From Sphingosinicella sp. CPCC 101087 (lineage in GTDB: Bacteria; Pseudomonadota; Alphaproteobacteria; Sphingomonadales; Sphingomonadaceae): a stretch of 64,000 nucleotides of DNA. Within the stretch, counting starts at the first letter, position 1. Each line of letters opens with the position of its first letter. A model generated the notes under the pieces. The model was given only the letters and a program-made list of their open reading frames with translations. It was not told where the DNA came from and did no database searches. Positions 1-8,653 of the stretch are shown here, piece by piece. Both the position numbers and the translations under genes were made by a program. The stretch is from the NCBI RefSeq assembly GCF_004151485.1, contig NZ_SBFF01000013.1:121260-185259 (forward strand). Direction: 5' to 3'.

Positions 1-188
1 CAGTCGCGGAACCAGGCGCCGAATTCGCCCGTGCTGTCAACGAAATGCACCCCGGTCGGAAGGTGCGAGAATCTGCGCGGGCCGAGGCATCAGCGCCGTA
101 AGCCGGCTGCCCATGGGCTTTCGCCGCATGCGGACGGCTGGAATTGGCACTGGCACTCCCCGCTCCTAGACCCTACCTACCGCTCCCC

Positions 189-2060
189 ATGCTCAACCTG
201 ACCGACATCATTGTCCGCCTCGGCGGGCGGACGATCCTCGACGGCGCTTCCGCCAGCCTGCCGCCGCGCGGGCGGATCGGGCTGATCGGGCGAAACGGGG
301 CGGGAAAGACGACCCTGGTGCGGGTCGTCGCCGGAATGCTCGAACCCGATGCCGGCGAGCTGCGCATGCCGCGGGGGAGCCGCATCGGCTACATCGCCCA
401 GGAGGCGCCGGGCGGAAGCGCCACGCCGTTCGAGACGGTGCTTGCCGCCGATACCGAGCGCGCGACCCTGCTCGCCGAGAGCGAGCATAGCGAGGACCCG
501 GACCGGCTGGGCGAGCTGCACGAACGGCTGAACGCGATCGACGCCCATTCGGCGCCGGCGCGGGCGGCGCGGATCCTGGTCGGGCTCGGCTTCGACGAGG
601 AAGCGCAGCACCGGCCGCTCGACACTTTCTCGGGCGGCTGGCGGATGCGGGTGGCGCTCGCTTCCTTGCTCTTCTCGGCGCCGGACCTGCTGCTGCTCGA
701 CGAGCCTTCGAACCACCTCGACCTGGAGGCTGTGCTGTGGCTCGAGGATTTCCTCAAATCCTATCCCGCCACCATCCTGCTGGTCAGCCACGAGCGCGAC
801 TTCCTCAACAATGTCGTCGATCACATCCTCCATCTCGAGCGCGGCAAGCTGACCCTCTATCCGGGCGGCTACGACGCGTTCGAGCGGCAGCGCGCCGAGC
901 GGCAGGCGCAGCTCGCCTCCGCCCGGGAGCGGCAGGAGGCGCAGCGCGCGAAGCTGCAGGACTATATCGCCCGCAACAAGGCGCGCGCCTCGACCGCCAA
1001 GCAGGCCCAGTCGCGGGTCAAGGCGCTGGCGCGGATGCAGCCGATCGCCGAGCTGCTCGACGATCCGTCGCTGAGCTTCGATTTTCCGAGCCCGGAGGCG
1101 CTTCGGCCGCCGCTGGTGACGCTCGACCATACGGCCGTCGGCTATGACGGCGTTCCGGTCCTCCGGAAGCTCGACCTCCGGCTCGATCCGGACGACCGCG
1201 TCGCCCTGCTCGGCCGCAACGGCAACGGCAAGACGACGCTGGCGCGGCTGCTCGCCGCACAGCTGAAGCCGATCGAGGGCGAGATGAACGCCAGCGGCAA
1301 GATGCGCGTCGGCTATTTCACCCAGTATCAGGTCGAGGAGCTGGACCGGGGCGAGACGCCGCTCCAGCACATGACCCGGCTGATGCCGGGGGCGAGCCCG
1401 TCGGCGGTGCGCGCGCAGCTCGGCCGGTTCGGATTCGGCGGCGCGAAGGCGACGACGGAGGTCGGCAAGCTTTCGGGCGGCGAGCGGGCGCGGCTGGCGC
1501 TCGCCTTGATCACCCGCGACGCGCCGCACATGCTGATCCTCGACGAGCCGACCAACCATCTGGACGTCGATGCGCGCGAGGCCCTGATCCAGGCGCTCAA
1601 CGCCTATGAAGGCGCGGTGGTGATCGTCAGCCACGACCGGCACATGATCGAGACGACCGCGGACCGGCTGGTGCTGGTCGACGGCGGCACGGCCCGCGAA
1701 TATGACGGATCGCTCGACGACTATATCGCCTTCGTGCTTCAGGGCGACGCGCGCGAGGCCGGCAAGGCCGAGGCGAAGATCGACCGCAAGGCGGCGCGGC
1801 GCGCGGCGGCCGAGGCGCGGGAGAAGAGCGCGGCGCTGAGGCGGCGCGCCAAGGAGGCGGAAGCGGAGCTGGCGCGGCTGACCGAGCAGAAGAGCGCGAT
1901 CGACCGGGCAATGTTCGACCCTTCCTCGGCGGAGGCGGCGCTGGCGAAGCTGACCATGAGCGAGCTGATGAAGAAGCGCGCGCAGGTCGAGGCCAGGATC
2001 GAAGAGATCGAGGCGGAGTGGCTGGACGCGAACGAGGCGCTGGAGCGGATCGCGGCCTGA
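189..2060 (+). CDS. ABC-F family ATPase (Uup/YheS-like)
   Basis: A 623-residue cytosolic protein with two ABC ATPase domains and no membrane segments, the layout of ABC-F proteins that act on ribosomes rather than in transport. Domain 1 has Walker A GRNGAGKTT, signature FSGGWRMR and Walker B LLLLDEPSNHLD. Domain 2 has GRNGNGKTT, LSGGERAR and LILDEPTNHLD. Between them lies the Arg/Lys/Gln-rich linker (RQEAQRAKLQDYIARNKARAS), and the C terminus is a charged coiled coil (about residues 540-620), as in Uup/YheS. The ATG at 189 is preferred because MLNLTDI begins the first ABC fold; the upstream ATG at 144 adds a Pro-rich stretch unlike the family. The subfamily is not resolved. Confidence 0.93.
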   Translation: MLNLTDIIVRLGGRTILDGASASLPPRGRIGLIGRNGAGKTTLVRVVAGMLEPDAGELRMPRGSRIGYIAQEAPGGSATPFETVLAADTERATLLAESEHSEDPDRLGELHERLNAIDAHSAPARAARILVGLGFDEEAQHRPLDTFSGGWRMRVALASLLFSAPDLLLLDEPSNHLDLEAVLWLEDFLKSYPATILLVSHERDFLNNVVDHILHLERGKLTLYPGGYDAFERQRAERQAQLASARERQEAQRAKLQDYIARNKARASTAKQAQSRVKALARMQPIAELLDDPSLSFDFPSPEALRPPLVTLDHTAVGYDGVPVLRKLDLRLDPDDRVALLGRNGNGKTTLARLLAAQLKPIEGEMNASGKMRVGYFTQYQVEELDRGETPLQHMTRLMPGASPSAVRAQLGRFGFGGAKATTEVGKLSGGERARLALALITRDAPHMLILDEPTNHLDVDAREALIQALNAYEGAVVIVSHDRHMIETTADRLVLVDGGTAREYDGSLDDYIAFVLQGDAREAGKAEAKIDRKAARRAAAEAREKSAALRRRAKEAEAELARLTEQKSAIDRAMFDPSSAEAALAKLTMSELMKKRAQVEARIEEIEAEWLDANEALERIAA

Positions 2061-2121
2061 TCGACTCGCCAAGGCGGGGCGAGAGCCGGCGGGGGCGTGC
2101 CGGAAAGGCCGACCGTCGCGC

Positions 2122-2685
2122 CTAGGCGGTCTCGTAGCGGAGCAGTAGGATGTCCGAAGCGAAAGGCCGGCATTCGACCAGCTTCATCGCCGCCTTCACG
2201 CCGTCCGGGAACAGCCGCTTTCCCGCGCCGAGGACGACAGGATAGACCATCAGCCGGAACTCATCGATGAGCCCGTGCGGCATCAGGGCGTGAGCGACGG
2301 ACGCGCTGCCGTAGACGAGTATGTCTCCGTCGGTCGCCGCCTTCACCTTTCTCACATCGTCGACGATGTCGCCCCTGAGCACAGTGGAGTTGCTCCAATC
2401 GGCTCTCTCGAGCGTCGTGGAGGCGACATATTTTGGCAGGCTGTTCATGCGGTCGGCAAATTCGGTCTTCACCATCGGCCAGACCGCCGCAAAGGCTTCG
2501 TAGGTGCGGCGGCCGAGCAGGATGGCGCCGCTCTCCTCCAGCTCCCGATGCTTGAACGCGTCCCCTTCCTCGCCGCGGCTGTAGGGGCCGGTCCAGTCCC
2601 CGAGGCCGCTATCCTCCATGCCGACGGGATCCTCGATCACCCCGTCCAGCGACACATAATCGGTCACGACAAGTCGTCCGGCCAT
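2122..2685 (-). CDS. Dihydrofolate reductase-fold protein (RibD C-terminal family)
   Basis: A 187-residue protein with the RibD C-terminal/DHFR-like fold: N-terminal LVVTDYVSLDGVIEDP, central LLGRRTYEAFAAVWP, then DILVYGSASVAHAL and EFRLMVYPVVLGAGKRLF. These blocks are typical of the YyaP/YwjB-type oxidoreductases often annotated as dihydrofolate reductase family protein. The family binds NADPH, but its substrate is usually unknown and a folate role should not be assumed. It is convergent with the ABC-F gene, with only 61 bases between them, and lies downstream of the AraC-type regulator on the same strand. Confidence 0.88.
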   Translation of the reverse strand: MAGRLVVTDYVSLDGVIEDPVGMEDSGLGDWTGPYSRGEEGDAFKHRELEESGAILLGRRTYEAFAAVWPMVKTEFADRMNSLPKYVASTTLERADWSNSTVLRGDIVDDVRKVKAATDGDILVYGSASVAHALMPHGLIDEFRLMVYPVVLGAGKRLFPDGVKAAMKLVECRPFASDILLLRYETA

Positions 2686-2778
2686 TCCTGACTTCCTTTC
2701 ACCCGGCGCCGCTCGCCGTCACAGGGATGGCAGGTTGATCGAAGGGCGGCGCATTGTCTTGAACGAAAGCGACGAAAC

Positions 2779-3465
2779 TCACCGCGCCTCCCTCGCGATC
2801 TGCGCCGGCGTCTGGCCGACGAAGCGCTTCAGCGAACGGGTGAGATGGGCCTGGTCGGAATAGCCGGCGCGCATCACGGCGTCGAAAATGGTTGCGCCCC
2901 CGTCCAGGAGCGCCGCAGCCTTCCGCGCCCGCTCGATCTGCCTGATCGCTCCGAGCGTGAGGCCCGTCGCGCGCCGGACCCGGCGTTCGACGGACCGCCG
3001 CGACAGGTCCACCGGTCGGCCCTGCAGGGCATCGCGCACCGCGGGGTCGTCGACGAGGAGGCCTTCGCGCACCAGTCTCCCGACGAACGCCTCGATGTCG
3101 TCGAAGGTCGGGATCTCGAGCACGGAGCCGTTGAGCCGGACGGCGTTGCCGACGCCGCGGCGAAGGGTCACGTCGCCGTCGACGAGGGAATGCACGGGCA
3201 GGTCCGGCAGGAAGGTCCCGGGCCTGAACTCGACCGACATGAACTGCGCATCGGCCGGTATCGGGACCGCGCTCGCCCGGGTTTCGGGGCCCCGCACCGT
3301 CACATGCGTCCGGCCATCCTGCTTCCAGAAAACGACCAGCCAATGGGCTGCGGCGACCGAGATGAAGGAAGGATGCGGAGCGCTCGTCGTTCGCCAGATG
3401 CTTCGGACCATGGAATGGCTCGTCTCGCGCGCCTCCAGATGGAAGATCTTCGTCGCGCGCTGCAT
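2779..3465 (-). CDS. AraC family transcriptional regulator
   Basis: A 228-residue protein with a C-terminal AraC-type double helix-turn-helix (about residues 150-225: VDLSRRSVERRVRRATGLTLGAIRQIERARKAA, then GATIFDAVMRAGYSDQAHLTRSLKRFVGQTPAQI). The GYSDQAHLTRSLKRFVGQTP block is the family signature. The N-terminal half is a sensory domain of the kind found in short AraC regulators near DHFR-like proteins. Because it lies 93 bases upstream of the reductase on the same strand, it may regulate that gene; this is inferred from position only. Confidence 0.88.
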   Translation of the reverse strand: MQRATKIFHLEARETSHSMVRSIWRTTSAPHPSFISVAAAHWLVVFWKQDGRTHVTVRGPETRASAVPIPADAQFMSVEFRPGTFLPDLPVHSLVDGDVTLRRGVGNAVRLNGSVLEIPTFDDIEAFVGRLVREGLLVDDPAVRDALQGRPVDLSRRSVERRVRRATGLTLGAIRQIERARKAAALLDGGATIFDAVMRAGYSDQAHLTRSLKRFVGQTPAQIAREAR

Positions 3466-3740
3466 TGGATCTCTCCCGGTCTCCGGCGTCGGTCGCCGAA
3501 GCTATGACGCCATCCCTTGCCAGGCGCCACACGCCATCGGCTCGACGTAGTCCAGGGGCTGCCGAGCGGGCATGGTCCGGCCGCGGCCGCCCTTGCATTC
3601 CACTGCCGCACCCCCACTTCAGGAAACTGCTTCGGTCGTAGAGACGGTCTTCGGCGCTTTTCGGCTCCTTGCTCCTTCTGTCGCCTCCCTGGCACCGGGC
3701 TTGCGCCAATTCCGGCGCGCCCGATCGGAAGGAAAATTCC

Positions 3741-3947
3741 ATGCCCATCGGCAAAGTAAAGTTCTTCAACATCCACAAGGGCTTCGGCTTCATCACGCCG
3801 GAAGAAGGCGGCAATGACGCCTTCGTCCATATCAGCGCCGTCGAGAAGATCGGCCTGAACAGCCTGGCCCAGGACCAGCGCGTTTCCTACGAGCTGCAGA
3901 CCGATCAGCGCGGCAAGACCAGCGCGGTCCAGCTGCAGACCCTCTGA
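3741..3947 (+). CDS. Cold-shock protein (CspA family)
   Basis: A 68-residue single cold-shock domain, the usual length. It has RNP1-like GFGFITP and RNP2-like DAFVHISAVE motifs, the nucleic-acid-binding surface of these RNA chaperones. The ATG at 3741 is chosen because it starts the conserved MPIGKVKFFN block and follows a GGAAGGAAA ribosome site by a few bases. A 24-residue upstream extension is possible but has no family support. The leader upstream is long, as is common for csp genes whose mRNA leader controls expression. A GCGCC-TTCG-GGCGC hairpin lies shortly after the stop codon. Confidence 0.95.
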   Translation: MPIGKVKFFNIHKGFGFITPEEGGNDAFVHISAVEKIGLNSLAQDQRVSYELQTDQRGKTSAVQLQTL

Positions 3948-4066
3948 TCCGCCTGCCTGGCTTCGCACGGGTTCCGATCCCGTTGCGCCTTCGGGCGCGG
4001 CGGAATCCGGCATCGGCCGCGGACGACCCGTTCCGCCCCACCATGCCATGACCGGGGAGACCGAAG

Positions 4067-4321
4067 ATGTCGGCCATCAGTGAATTCTACCGCACCCGCG
4101 CCGAGGCCGCCCACCGCGACGCCGCGGCCGCGACGCTCGACAATGTGCGCGAGCGCCACCTGCGCGCCGCGGCCGCCTGGGAAAAGATGGCCGAGCGCGG
4201 CGAGCGGGTCGAGACCGGCCGCGCCAGCCTCGATGCCCACAAGGCCGCGCTGCGCGCCGAAGCGGCGGCCGACGAGGCAGCCGCCGGGACACCGACGCCT
4301 GCGGACGATCCGGCCGCCTGA
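4067..4321 (+). CDS. Small alanine/glutamate-rich hypothetical protein
   Basis: An 84-residue protein rich in Ala, Arg and Glu (ISEFYRTRAEAAHRDAAAAT then VRERHLRAAAAWEKMAERGE), predicted to be almost all helical, with an acidic, proline-containing tail. No signal peptide or membrane segment is seen. Similar small helical proteins of unknown function are common in sphingomonads. It follows the cold-shock gene by about 120 bases on the same strand with a GGGGAGA ribosome site. I do not recognise a function. Confidence 0.7.
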   Translation: MSAISEFYRTRAEAAHRDAAAATLDNVRERHLRAAAAWEKMAERGERVETGRASLDAHKAALRAEAAADEAAAGTPTPADDPAA

Positions 4322-4428
4322 AGGCATCCAGGCCTGCCGATTCCGGCTCGCCCCTCGGATAATCGCTTCGGCGCGGCGACGCCGCCATCCTGCTTGCATG
4401 AAAGCCTGACATCGCTGACATTCTCCGC

Positions 4429-5241
4429 ATGATGACGGCCGGTCATCAGAGTGTGCGTGAGAAGGTCGGCTCCGCTTCCGGCGCCTTGCTCGTGCAGGCG
4501 CTGATCGGGGCGATGATCCTGTGGGGACTCGGCGCCGACGTGCGAGGGGCGGTCGAGGCGCCGTTGCGGATGTTCGACGTGCTTCCGCCGCCGCCTCCAC
4601 CGGAGCCGAAGCCGGTGCAGCCGCCGCCAAGGCAGGAGAGCGACACGCGGAACCAGCGCTTCACGCCGCGAGAGGAAGGCGGGGCCGCCCCGCCCAACCT
4701 GCGGTCGCAGGCGACGGAGGTGACCGCGCCGGCCCCGGTGATCCCGCTGCCCGTGACTCCGCCGATCGTGGCCGCGCCGCGGCCCGCGGCCGGAAACGAT
4801 CCATCGTCCGGCGCCGCCGAGCGACCCGGCCCCGGAACCGGGAGCGGCGGGATCGGCGACGGGAGCGGCTCGGGCGCGGGCGGCGGCGGTGGCGGTGGGG
4901 GCGGCTACGGCCGGGTGCGCCCGCCGCGGCTGATCCGCGGCGGCTTTCGCGATTCCGACTTCCCGCCCGGGCTCGGCGAGGCCGGGATCGGCGGCACCGT
5001 CTCGGTCATCTTCACCATCCTCCCCGACGGCAACGTGACCGACTGCCGGATCACCCGGTCGAGCGGCAGCCCGGCCCTGGACGAGACGACCTGCCGCATC
5101 ATCGAACGGCGCTATTTCTTCGAGCCCTCGCGCGACGAGTCGGGGCGGCCGATCCGGTCGCGGATGACGGAGAATCACAGCTGGATCGTCGAGGATCTGC
5201 CGCCCGAGCGCGAGCCGCCGAGGCGCCGGCGAGGCTGGTGA
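4429..5241 (+). CDS. TonB-like energy transducer protein
   Basis: A 270-residue protein with one N-terminal transmembrane segment (about residues 16-35, ALLVQALIGAMILWGLGADV), a Pro-rich periplasmic spacer (VLPPPPPPEPKPVQPPPRQE), a flexible Gly-rich stretch (about residues 145-160) and a C-terminal TonB domain (GTVSVIFTILPDGNVTDCRI and SGSPALDETTCRIIERRYFF). This is the architecture of TonB proteins that couple the inner-membrane proton gradient to outer-membrane receptors. No exbB/exbD lies beside it. The C-terminal domain carries a Cys pair. ATG codons at 4429 and 4432 are both usable. Confidence 0.86.
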   Translation: MMTAGHQSVREKVGSASGALLVQALIGAMILWGLGADVRGAVEAPLRMFDVLPPPPPPEPKPVQPPPRQESDTRNQRFTPREEGGAAPPNLRSQATEVTAPAPVIPLPVTPPIVAAPRPAAGNDPSSGAAERPGPGTGSGGIGDGSGSGAGGGGGGGGGYGRVRPPRLIRGGFRDSDFPPGLGEAGIGGTVSVIFTILPDGNVTDCRITRSSGSPALDETTCRIIERRYFFEPSRDESGRPIRSRMTENHSWIVEDLPPEREPPRRRRGW

Positions 5242-5367
5242 TCCGCGACTGAAGCCGTGAAGCCGGCCCCCGCGCCTTCGGCCGCCTCGTCACCGTCGCG
5301 CAACCTTCCGGTCCGTTCGATCATTGTCCCGCTGTCCCTCCCACCGAGGACAGAAGGAGGAAGTGTG

Positions 5368-5724
5368 ATGCGTACCCCTCTAATCGCCGCCGCCGCCCTT
5401 ACCCTGGTCCCCCTCGCAGGCTGCGCCACCTACAATGATCCGTTCGGTTCCTCGGACGGCTATTATGAGCGCCAGTATCGCGCCGGACGCTACGATCCCT
5501 ACCCGCTGGGCCGCGACGATTACGTCTATCGCGGCAATGACGGCCGCTATTATTGCCGCCGCCGCGACGGCACGGTCGGGCTGGTCGTCGGCGCGGGCGT
5601 CGGCGCGGTGCTCGGAAACCTCATAGCCCCGCGCGGATCGAGGACCCTGGGATCGATCCTGGGCGCCGCGGGAGGCGCCGCCGCCGGCTATGCTATCGAG
5701 CGGCAGGACCTGCGCTGCGAGTGA
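5368..5724 (+). CDS. Glycine-zipper outer-membrane lipoprotein
   Basis: A 118-residue lipoprotein: signal sequence with lipobox LAGC at residues 16-19, a Tyr/Arg-rich middle (YYERQYRAGRYDPYPLGRDDY), the motif DGRYYCRRRDGTVGLVVG, then a glycine-zipper membrane segment (GAGVGAVLGNLI and GSILGAAGGAAAGYAIE) and a final LRCE. The layout resembles SlyB/Rcc01698-like 17-kDa surface-antigen glycine-zipper proteins. The ATG at 5368 follows AAGGAGGAA. A shorter paralogue with a decayed zipper lies at 11619. The molecular role is unknown; envelope integrity is usual for the family. Confidence 0.85.
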   Translation: MRTPLIAAAALTLVPLAGCATYNDPFGSSDGYYERQYRAGRYDPYPLGRDDYVYRGNDGRYYCRRRDGTVGLVVGAGVGAVLGNLIAPRGSRTLGSILGAAGGAAAGYAIERQDLRCE

Positions 5725-5737
5725 TGCATCGGAGGGT

Positions 5738-6289
5738 CTAGCACCATTTTCCGAGCTGGCCCTCCAGCCATTCCACGATCCGCCGCCCATCGTCCAGGCT
5801 CAAGCCCTGGGCGAGCCGGACGGTCTTGCCCGCATGGATGAACTTCACGGCGCCGGTACTAGGCCTGAACAGGAACGGGAGGTCGATGTGACGCTTCCGG
5901 TGGAGCGGGATGGGATCGCCGACCTCGGGACGGCCGATCTCGGCGATCGGCCAGCTTCGGCGACGGGTGCGTCCCAGGACCGAATGGGCGGCCTCGACCT
6001 CTCCGCCGCGGACGCGGATCACCTCCTGGCCGGTGAGCTGCCAGGCCACGAGCAGGCTGCCGACCAGACCGGCGAACAACCAGCCGCCGGCGGCGATGCC
6101 GACGATGTCGGCTTCCAGGCCGAAGAGCGACACGAAGCCGGCGATGCCGCCGCCTGTCCAGATCGTCAGCCAGACCAGAAGGAATAGCAGCACGAGCGGA
6201 CGGCGCGCGGGAATGACGACGCATTCCCCCCTCACGTCCCGTTCGATCCGGAATCGCCCCGCGCCGGCTCGCCCCCCGGTCGTCGCCAT
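5738..6289 (-). CDS. Membrane protein with two helices and a PH-like tail
   Basis: A 183-residue protein with two predicted transmembrane helices (about residues 30-50, VLLFLLVWLTIWTGGGIAGF, and residues 60-82, IVGIAAGGWLFAGLVGSLLV), followed by a cytoplasmic beta-rich half (QEVIRVRGGEVEAAHSVLG, then PLHRKRHIDLPFLFR). This resembles small bacterial PH-like or DUF2244-type membrane proteins, but I cannot assign the family. The ATG at 6289 is chosen because GGAGGG sits 7 bases upstream; an in-frame ATG at 6304 is the alternative. The long open frame further upstream has no coding support. It is convergent with the lipoprotein gene, 13 bases away. Confidence 0.72.
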   Translation of the reverse strand: MATTGGRAGAGRFRIERDVRGECVVIPARRPLVLLFLLVWLTIWTGGGIAGFVSLFGLEADIVGIAAGGWLFAGLVGSLLVAWQLTGQEVIRVRGGEVEAAHSVLGRTRRRSWPIAEIGRPEVGDPIPLHRKRHIDLPFLFRPSTGAVKFIHAGKTVRLAQGLSLDDGRRIVEWLEGQLGKWC

Positions 6290-6553
6290 GCTTCGACCCT
6301 CCATCGATCGGATCCGAAATATCGGATCGAGAACGAAACGAAAAGCCTTCGCCTTGCACCTCGAGCATGCTGAAGCCGAACGGCCGGCAACCTTCGCCTT
6401 CGCCGGCGGTTGCTCTATGGTGCGTTCCGCACGCCGTGGCTCGTTGAGATCGCCTGGATCGGACCGAGCCGTGCAAGTCATTGAATCACTGCGTTTTCCA
6501 GGGCATCGGGCGACGCCGCCCGGCCCGAAAGCAAGTTCGAGGGGAGAATCACC

Positions 6554-6988
6554 ATGATCACGCGCACCGCGACCGCCCGCTACGAGGGCTTCGGCAAGGA
6601 TGGCAAAGGTCGAGTCTCGACCCAATCGGGGGTGCTCGCCGACCAGGCCTACGGCTTCGGCTCGCGCTTCGAATCCGAGAAGGGGACCAATCCGGAGGAG
6701 CTGGTCGCCGCCGCCCATGCCGCCTGCTTCACCATGGCCCTCTCCTTCGCCCTGGCCAAAGCGGGCCACGCGGACGGCACGCTCGAGACCGAGGCGCGGG
6801 TGAAGCTCGACAAGGAAGGCGAGGGATTCAAGGTCAGCCGGTCCGACCTGACGCTCCGGGCGAAGGTGCCCGGGATCGACGAGGCGGCGTTCCGGGAACT
6901 GGCCGAAGGCGCCAAGGCGGGGTGCCCGATCTCCAAGCTGCTCAACGCGGAGATCACGCTCGACATGGAGCTCCAGACCGCCGGCTGA
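6554..6988 (+). CDS. osmC: OsmC peroxiredoxin
   Basis: A 144-residue organic hydroperoxide reductase of the OsmC/Ohr family. The N-terminal half closely follows E. coli OsmC (RYEGFGKDGKGRVSTQSGVL, then ESEKGTNPEELVAAAHAACF). The two redox-active cysteines are in HAACFTMALS and KAGCPISKLL. The protein is cytosolic and reduces organic peroxides during oxidative or osmotic stress. It is monocistronic, and the ribosome site GAGGGGAGA lies just before the ATG. Confidence 0.95.
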   Translation: MITRTATARYEGFGKDGKGRVSTQSGVLADQAYGFGSRFESEKGTNPEELVAAAHAACFTMALSFALAKAGHADGTLETEARVKLDKEGEGFKVSRSDLTLRAKVPGIDEAAFRELAEGAKAGCPISKLLNAEITLDMELQTAG

Positions 6989-7228
6989 GCGGAAGTCGGC
7001 TCGGGGCGCGACGCCCTTTCCGCGGAACGCGGCCGTGCCCAACCTCGCTGAGGGCCATCGATGGCGGCGCCGACTCCGCCTCCCGATAAAGCGAGAGTGG
7101 GCGCCGACGTCCGGCCGTTTCGGGATCGCGGGCAAAGACCCGCGAGGGAACAGGCCTAACGAGACGTGAAGGCGTTAATGGGGTTTTTACGACATTCGCT
7201 TACCTCGTTGCGGCAAGGGGGATGCGAA

Positions 7229-7627
7229 ATGAATCCGGCTTCGAACCTGTCCTGCGTTCCCGTCGCCACGGAGACTCCGGGCGACGAGGAGACGAACCTC
7301 GAACCGCTGGTGCGGCCCTCGCGGGTCGCGCTGCCGACGCCCGCGCGGTCCGAGTGCCTGACCGAGGAGTGGCTGCGCCAGGAAGTCGAGACGCTGGGCC
7401 GCTATCTCGACACCGCCGCCTTCCTCCTGGCCCGGGAGCCGGTGGTGCGCAGCCGGTTCGAGACCGAGCTGGGCAATATCCGCCATGTCGAGCGGATGCT
7501 CGTCCAGATCGCGCCTCTGATCAACGCCGCCGACAAGGCCGAGGCGGTCGAGCGGATCACCGACCCTGCCCTGAAGGCGCGGCTGAAGCGCAAGCCGATC
7601 GTGCCGCTGTTCGAGAGCAAGCATTAG
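7229..7627 (+). CDS. Hypothetical helical protein
   Basis: A 132-residue soluble protein with a disordered N terminus (residues 1-40) and two or three long amphipathic helices (EEWLRQEVETLGRYLDTAAFLL, then ETELGNIRHVERMLVQIAPL). No signal peptide or known motif is seen. The ATG at 7229 is preferred because AAGGGGGATGCGA precedes it; a 21-residue upstream extension from 7166 lacks a ribosome site. I do not recognise a function. Confidence 0.65.
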   Translation: MNPASNLSCVPVATETPGDEETNLEPLVRPSRVALPTPARSECLTEEWLRQEVETLGRYLDTAAFLLAREPVVRSRFETELGNIRHVERMLVQIAPLINAADKAEAVERITDPALKARLKRKPIVPLFESKH

Positions 7628-7830
7628 GCCAGGTCGCGGACGCCCCGGACCGCCTCGTCACCGATGCAGCTCGGGCCCCGGCCCTCGCGCTTGAGACGAT
7701 GCGATGCTCGAGCGGCGGTGAAGTGTCGGGCGCAAGTCACCTCCGGGGCGGAGCTTCTTTCCTGCCTTCAATCCCCTCCCGCCCTCTGGTAGATTGGCGC
7801 AGCGGCGGTCTTCGGGGGGAGGCACTTCAT

Positions 7831-8559
7831 ATGGCGACGGCGGTTCGGTCTCGGCTCGGCGCCGAGCGGCGATTCTATTCCTTCATGGCGATCATGATGA
7901 TCGTGCTGATGCTGATCGGCTTCGCGCCCAGCTTCTTCCTGCGCGGCTATGTGAGCTTCCCGCGCCCCAATCCGACGATCACGCCGGCGATCCTGCTGCA
8001 CGGTATCGTCTTCACCCTCTGGATGCTGGTCTTCTGGGCGCAGACCGTGCTGGTCGCGGCGGGGCGGCGCGACGTGCACATGAAGCTGGGCGCGGCCGGC
8101 ATGGCGCTCGCGGTGCTGCTGGTGCCGATGATGTATTGGGTGGCGGTCTACCAGGTGGCGCGGGCCAACCAGCCGCCCTTCGCGACTCCGCTCGGCTGGA
8201 CCTCGGTGCCGCTCGCCACCATTCCGGTCTATGCCATATTGGTCTGGCAGGGCTGGAAGCGGCGGCGCGACGCGCAGGCGCACAAGCGGCTGATGCTCGG
8301 CGCAGCCCTTCTGTTCATGGGGCCGGCGGTGGGGCGCCTGCCGCTCGGGCCGCCGGCGCTCGTCGGCCACGCCTTCGGCCAGTTCCTCGCCTGGCTGTGC
8401 TTCGTGCCGCTCTTCTGGTGGGACCTGAAGACGCTGGGGCGGCTGCACTGGGCGACCAAGCTCGGCGCCGGATTGGCGCTGGCCGCGGTGTTCGTGCCGG
8501 TGCTGCTGATGGCGACGGGAAGCTGGGATGCGGTAGCGGCGCGCCTGCCGGGGGTCTGA
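7831..8559 (+). CDS. Six-helix integral membrane protein
   Basis: A 242-residue polytopic protein with about six transmembrane helices beginning at residues 18-38 (FMAIMMIVLMLIGFAPSFFL), 50-70, 85-105, 118-140, 150-170 and 205-230, and a conserved-looking loop (YVSFPRPNPTITPAILLHG). The start follows GGGGGGAGG by 8 bases. Short positively charged loops (KRRRDAQAHKRL) are probably cytoplasmic. I recognise no motif that gives a function; similar proteins in sphingomonads are annotated only as membrane proteins. Confidence 0.75.
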   Translation: MATAVRSRLGAERRFYSFMAIMMIVLMLIGFAPSFFLRGYVSFPRPNPTITPAILLHGIVFTLWMLVFWAQTVLVAAGRRDVHMKLGAAGMALAVLLVPMMYWVAVYQVARANQPPFATPLGWTSVPLATIPVYAILVWQGWKRRRDAQAHKRLMLGAALLFMGPAVGRLPLGPPALVGHAFGQFLAWLCFVPLFWWDLKTLGRLHWATKLGAGLALAAVFVPVLLMATGSWDAVAARLPGV

Positions 8560-8653
8560 CCGGGACAGGCGGGGGGAGAAAGCGGACAGGCCGGCGTGCC
8601 TATGGAGCGGATCGGGTCTATGAAGCGAAGACGATCCGGACCGGGAGCGCGAC

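Noticed and set aside
1..143. Possible minus-strand coding fragment at the left edge (reads HLPTGVHFVDSTGEFGAWFRD near 1-75)
   Set aside because: The segment looks protein-like, but no start codon with a ribosome site is visible and only about 25 codons lie in the window, so it cannot be supported as a gene.
5738..7135. A 465-codon minus-strand frame including the membrane protein
   Set aside because: Only the last 183 codons show membrane-protein character and a ribosome site; the upstream part is antisense to osmC.
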